Assembly: GCA_945906715.1 (NCBI GenBank)
Contig: CAMDRK010000125.1
Coordinates: 1 to 7,334 of the forward strand
Length of the DNA stretch: 7,334 nucleotides
Origin: Nitrospira lenta
Lineage (GTDB): Bacteria > Nitrospirota > Nitrospiria > Nitrospirales > Nitrospiraceae
Direction: 5' to 3'
The notes below the pieces were generated by a model, which saw nothing but the letters and a program-made list of their open reading frames with translations, searched no databases and was not told the origin of the DNA. The translations under genes and the position numbers were made by a program. Below, one piece after another: positions 6,081 through 7,334 of this stretch. Every line of letters starts with the position of its first letter. Position 1 is the first letter of the stretch.

Positions 6081-6174
6081 GGTGGCCTGGCTTGGTCCTC
6101 ACCTGCGCGCGTCGAACGACCACAGTTTTATCGTGGGGGTTCCGTGAGCAGGTGAGGACCGAGCCAGGCCCACC
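6081..6174. repeat. Long imperfect hairpin D
   Basis: The left arm reads GGTGGCCTGGCTTGGTCCTC and pairs with the right arm ending GAGCCAGGCCCACC, with one extra G and one wobble. The inner boxes are TGCGCGCGTCGAAC and CGTGAGCA. The apex differs from the other copies (CCAC at 6120-6123 with GTGG at 6133-6136). Its arms share no sequence with those of A, B or C. Confidence 0.8.
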
Positions 6175-6195
6175 TTACCCTTCTCTCCCCCACCC
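6169..6195 (-). other. G-quadruplex-type motif between hairpins D and C
   Basis: On the minus strand the run pattern is GGG, T, GGGGG, a 6-base loop, GGG, a 6-base loop, GGG, which meets the usual G3+N1-7 rule. The equivalent place in copy 1 (5249-5267) has three C-runs of at least three plus a CC, so it is only a near match. Folding is not shown. Confidence 0.45.
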
Positions 6196-6211
6196 GCTGC
6201 TGCATAAAACA

Positions 6212-6307
6212 ACGAGGGCGACGGTTATGCTCTCACTGCGCGCGTCCAACGAGGGCCTTCGGAGGCCGCGCGTTGCGCGAGCAAAAGAGCATGACCGTCG
6301 CCCTCGT
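6212..6307 (-). terminator. Hairpin C, probable terminator of bolA-grxD
   Basis: The 22-bp arms (6212-6233, 6286-6307; ACGAGGGCGACGGT then ATGCTCT) pair with one wobble. On the minus strand the stem starts 16 bp after the grxD stop and is followed by TGTTTTATG, a T-rich tail. The inner core (6237-6283) is 46/47 identical to that of hairpin B, including the apex GGCCT-TCGG-AGGCC. Confidence 0.6.
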
Positions 6308-6322
6308 CTCTTCGAATCTTTC

Positions 6323-6646
6323 TTATTTTCCGAACGCTTTTTTCAGCAGCGGCTCTATCTCGCCTTTGGCTGCCATCGGATCGAGCACGTCGGTATCGCC
6401 ATAAAACTGCCCGTCGATGAACACCTTGGGGAGGGTCGGCCAGTTGGTCATTTTTGCAAGCGCTTCCCGCTTGGTGGGTTGGGACAGGACATCGATGAGT
6501 TCATACGGATACCCGTACTTGTCAAAAAACTGCATCGTTTCCTTTGTAAACCCGCACATTGGCATCTGTTTGGTGCCCTTGCCGTAGATCAAAATCTTGT
6601 GTGCGGCGACTTCCTTGTTAATTTCTTCTTGAATGGGATCTGCCAT
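6323..6646 (-). CDS. grxD: Monothiol glutaredoxin (CGFT type, Grx4/GrxD-like)
   Basis: This 107-residue cytoplasmic protein binds a [2Fe-2S] cluster with glutathione and passes it to targets or to BolA partners. Visible features are K23-G-T for glutathione binding, the active site C31-G-F-T in KQMPMCGFTKET, W69-P-T-L-P with the cis-proline P73, and G83-D-T-D-V-L, a variant of the usual GGCDI near the glutathione site. The active-site fourth residue is T rather than the common S. Length matches the family. AGGAGG at 6654-6659 lies 7 bp before the ATG and overlaps the bolA stop codon, so the two genes are translationally coupled. A hairpin terminator follows. Confidence 0.93.
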   Translation of the reverse strand: MADPIQEEINKEVAAHKILIYGKGTKQMPMCGFTKETMQFFDKYGYPYELIDVLSQPTKREALAKMTNWPTLPKVFIDGQFYGDTDVLDPMAAKGEIEPLLKKAFGK

Positions 6647-6657
6647 AGCTCGGCCTC

Positions 6658-6897
6658 CTAGGTTTCATCTGTGGTTTTAGCCGTAATTTCGAGTGCATGA
6701 ATCCGCCCGTCTTTCATAGGGGCATCCAACGCCTGATAGATCATTCGATGCCGATCCAGCAGATTCTTCCCTGCGAAGGCTGCCGAGATTACCACCACTT
6801 TGAGATGATCCATCGTGCCTGTCCGATCCGAGACCGTGACCATTGCATCCGGCATCGTCCGGCGCAGGTATTCCGTAATAACGTCCGGCGTAATCAT
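6658..6897 (-). CDS. bolA: BolA family protein (IbaG/Fra2-like size)
   Basis: This 79-residue protein has the BolA signature: MDHLKVVVISAAFAGKNLLDRHRMIYQAL (29-57) with H31, F41-x-G-K and R49-H50-R, then G64-R-I-H-A-L (64-69), whose H67 is the candidate cluster ligand by family analogy. BolA proteins of this class form heterodimers with CGFT glutaredoxins sharing a [2Fe-2S] cluster, and the partner gene follows after only 11 bp. Its short length is closer to IbaG/BolA2 than to stress-induced E. coli BolA. The ribosome binding site (GAGAGAAGAGG) lies very close to the ATG. Confidence 0.92.
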   Translation of the reverse strand: MITPDVITEYLRRTMPDAMVTVSDRTGTMDHLKVVVISAAFAGKNLLDRHRMIYQALDAPMKDGRIHALEITAKTTDET

Positions 6898-6923
6898 GGC
6901 CTCTTCTCTCGCATCATCCGATG

Positions 6924-6953
6924 AGAATACATGAGCGCCAGGCCCAAAGGCAA
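6924..6953 (-). promoter_or_regulatory. Possible bolA-grxD promoter
   Basis: On the minus strand TTGCCT (6948-6953) and TATTCT (6924-6929) are 18 bp apart, with four of six matches each. The spacing predicts a leader of about 20 nt. The inverted nonamer repeat begins 7 bp upstream of the -35 box. Confidence 0.35.
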
Positions 6954-6959
6954 TTCGGA

Positions 6960-7047
6960 GTCTATCTGGTCTATCTCGTCTGTCTGGTTCATCTGGTTAG
7001 TCTCGTCCAACCAGACCGACCAGAAAGACCAAACAGACCAGATAGAC
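6960..7047. repeat. Inverted array of 9-bp tandem repeats
   Basis: Five direct 9-bp units follow one another (GTCTATCTG, GTCTATCTC, GTCTGTCTG, GTTCATCTG, GTTAGTCTC; 6960-7004). Then four units of the opposite orientation follow (CCAGACCGA, CCAGAAAGA, CCAAACAGA, CCAGATAGA; 7011-7046). The two 40-base arms pair at 32 positions plus one wobble around a loop of 8. It lies between divergent genes, so it ends neither of them. The 9-bp period produces repetitive false reading frames (x-L-V on one side, R-P-D on the other). Confidence 0.85.
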
Positions 7048-7281
7048 CGGCAGGTTTATGCGCATCGCGCATCACAGCCACCCAAGATGGTGGTGGATTT
7101 CAGCACAGGCTGGTGGATATAAACCGCCCGCGAATAGCACACTCGTGGCGAGACTCTACTTTGCAAGGAAATCTGAACTGTTTTCATACGGGCATATTGG
7201 CACAGGCATTGCGTTTCAGATGGAACAAGAACACATGCTGGCCATGAGCGACAGATCTACCTATCAACCAAGGAGGGTGTC
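7048..7281. other. Gene-free leader region of the right-edge gene
   Basis: I see no supported gene here, only a short frame with no recognisable features. The strongest signal is the AGGAGG at 7271-7276 serving the gene at 7282. I found no promoter I would defend. Confidence 0.4.
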
Positions 7282-7334
7282 ATGAGTGAGTTCAAATCAG
7301 GGTTTTTCGTCGGGGGAGAGGCCTGCGAGGGACG
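7282..7334 (+). CDS. Start of an unknown gene, cut by the window edge
   Basis: AGGAGG (7271-7276) is followed after 5 bp by ATG and an open frame reading M-S-E-F-K-S-G-F-F-V-G-G-E-A-C-E-G to the window end. Only 17 residues are visible, and I do not recognise the protein. It is divergent from bolA. The near-ideal ribosome binding site is the main evidence that it is real. Confidence 0.6.
   Translation, partial: MSEFKSGFFVGGEACEG

Larger units (their letters stand above)
6081..6307. repeat. Composite hairpin-doublet unit, copy 2
   Basis: Same layout as 5154-5395: hairpin D (6081-6174), a pyrimidine/C-run tract, the box CCGCTG (6194-6199), ATAAAAC, then hairpin C (6212-6307). It separates grxD from the RHH/RelE-like module. 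Confidence 0.65.

Noticed and set aside
5317..6283. Integron attC sites (GTCCAAC matches RYYYAAC, with GTT on the other side of the apex, and TA cassettes nearby)
   Set aside because: The AAC/GTT boxes lie near the apex rather than at the outer ends, the right box GTTGCGC breaks GTTRRRY, the outer arms pair far beyond the boxes, and no integrase is present. Worth remembering but not supported.
5587..6661. Two plus-strand frames of about 186-189 residues
   Set aside because: They are antisense to the TA genes and grxD and cross the hairpin repeats; the minus-strand genes have clear domains and ribosome binding sites.
6921..7247. Plus-strand frame with x-L-V and R-P-D repeats
   Set aside because: The pattern is produced by the 9-bp foldback repeat; it has no upstream ribosome binding site and no domain.

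Overview
The window is bacterial and looks chromosomal. It combines an insertion sequence, secreted Sel1/protease genes, two toxin-antitoxin (TA) modules and a conserved Fe-S housekeeping pair. Strong AGGAGG-type ribosome binding sites, high-GC genes and the gene mix would fit Nitrospira (Nitrospirota) or a similar Gram-negative lineage. That taxon is an inference from familiarity, not something the sequence proves.

Layout. (1) At about 1-1623 an IS1182-like element carries its own promoter and a DDE transposase. It has inserted into the 3' part of a minus-strand gene for an exported LPP20-like/coiled-coil protein, removing most of a C-terminal BamE-like domain and adding a tail read from the IS end. 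(2) At 2485-4199 (minus) a Sel1-repeat lipoprotein gene and a trypsin-like protease gene overlap by GTGA. They look like one Sel1-protease fusion split by a single missing base in the middle of the seventh Sel1 repeat. (3) At 4499-5100 (minus) lies a HigBA-type TA module, toxin first, with a near-consensus promoter that predicts a leaderless toxin mRNA and a palindrome over the -35 box. (4) At 5419-5955 (minus) lies a ribbon-helix-helix antitoxin plus RelE/ParE toxin module. (5) At 6323-6897 (minus) lies a bolA-grxD operon, the BolA and CGFT-glutaredoxin partners of Fe-S cluster handling. (6) At 6960-7047 tandem 9-bp repeats meet an inverted set of themselves. (7) A plus-strand gene begins at 7282 and runs off the window.

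The most unusual structure is in the spacers around the second TA module. Two composite units of about 230-240 bp (5154-5395 and 6081-6307) lie in the same orientation on either side of it. Each is a doublet: a long imperfect hairpin, a pyrimidine/C-run tract with a CGCTG box and an A-rich patch, then a second long hairpin. All four hairpins keep the same short boxes (TGCGCGC on the left, GAGCA on the right) and the same internal mismatch. Their outer arms differ completely in sequence while remaining self-complementary. The second hairpin of each doublet sits just downstream of a gene end (relE-like, grxD) and, read on the minus strand, is followed by a T-rich stretch, so it probably also works as a terminator. 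This resembles a REP/BIME-like repeat family whose arms turn over but stay paired.

The minus-strand genes from 6897 to 1539 are separate transcription units lying head to tail: bolA-grxD, RHH-RelE, higBA, the Sel1/protease pair and the truncated exported protein. Only the transposase and the gene at the right edge are on the plus strand.
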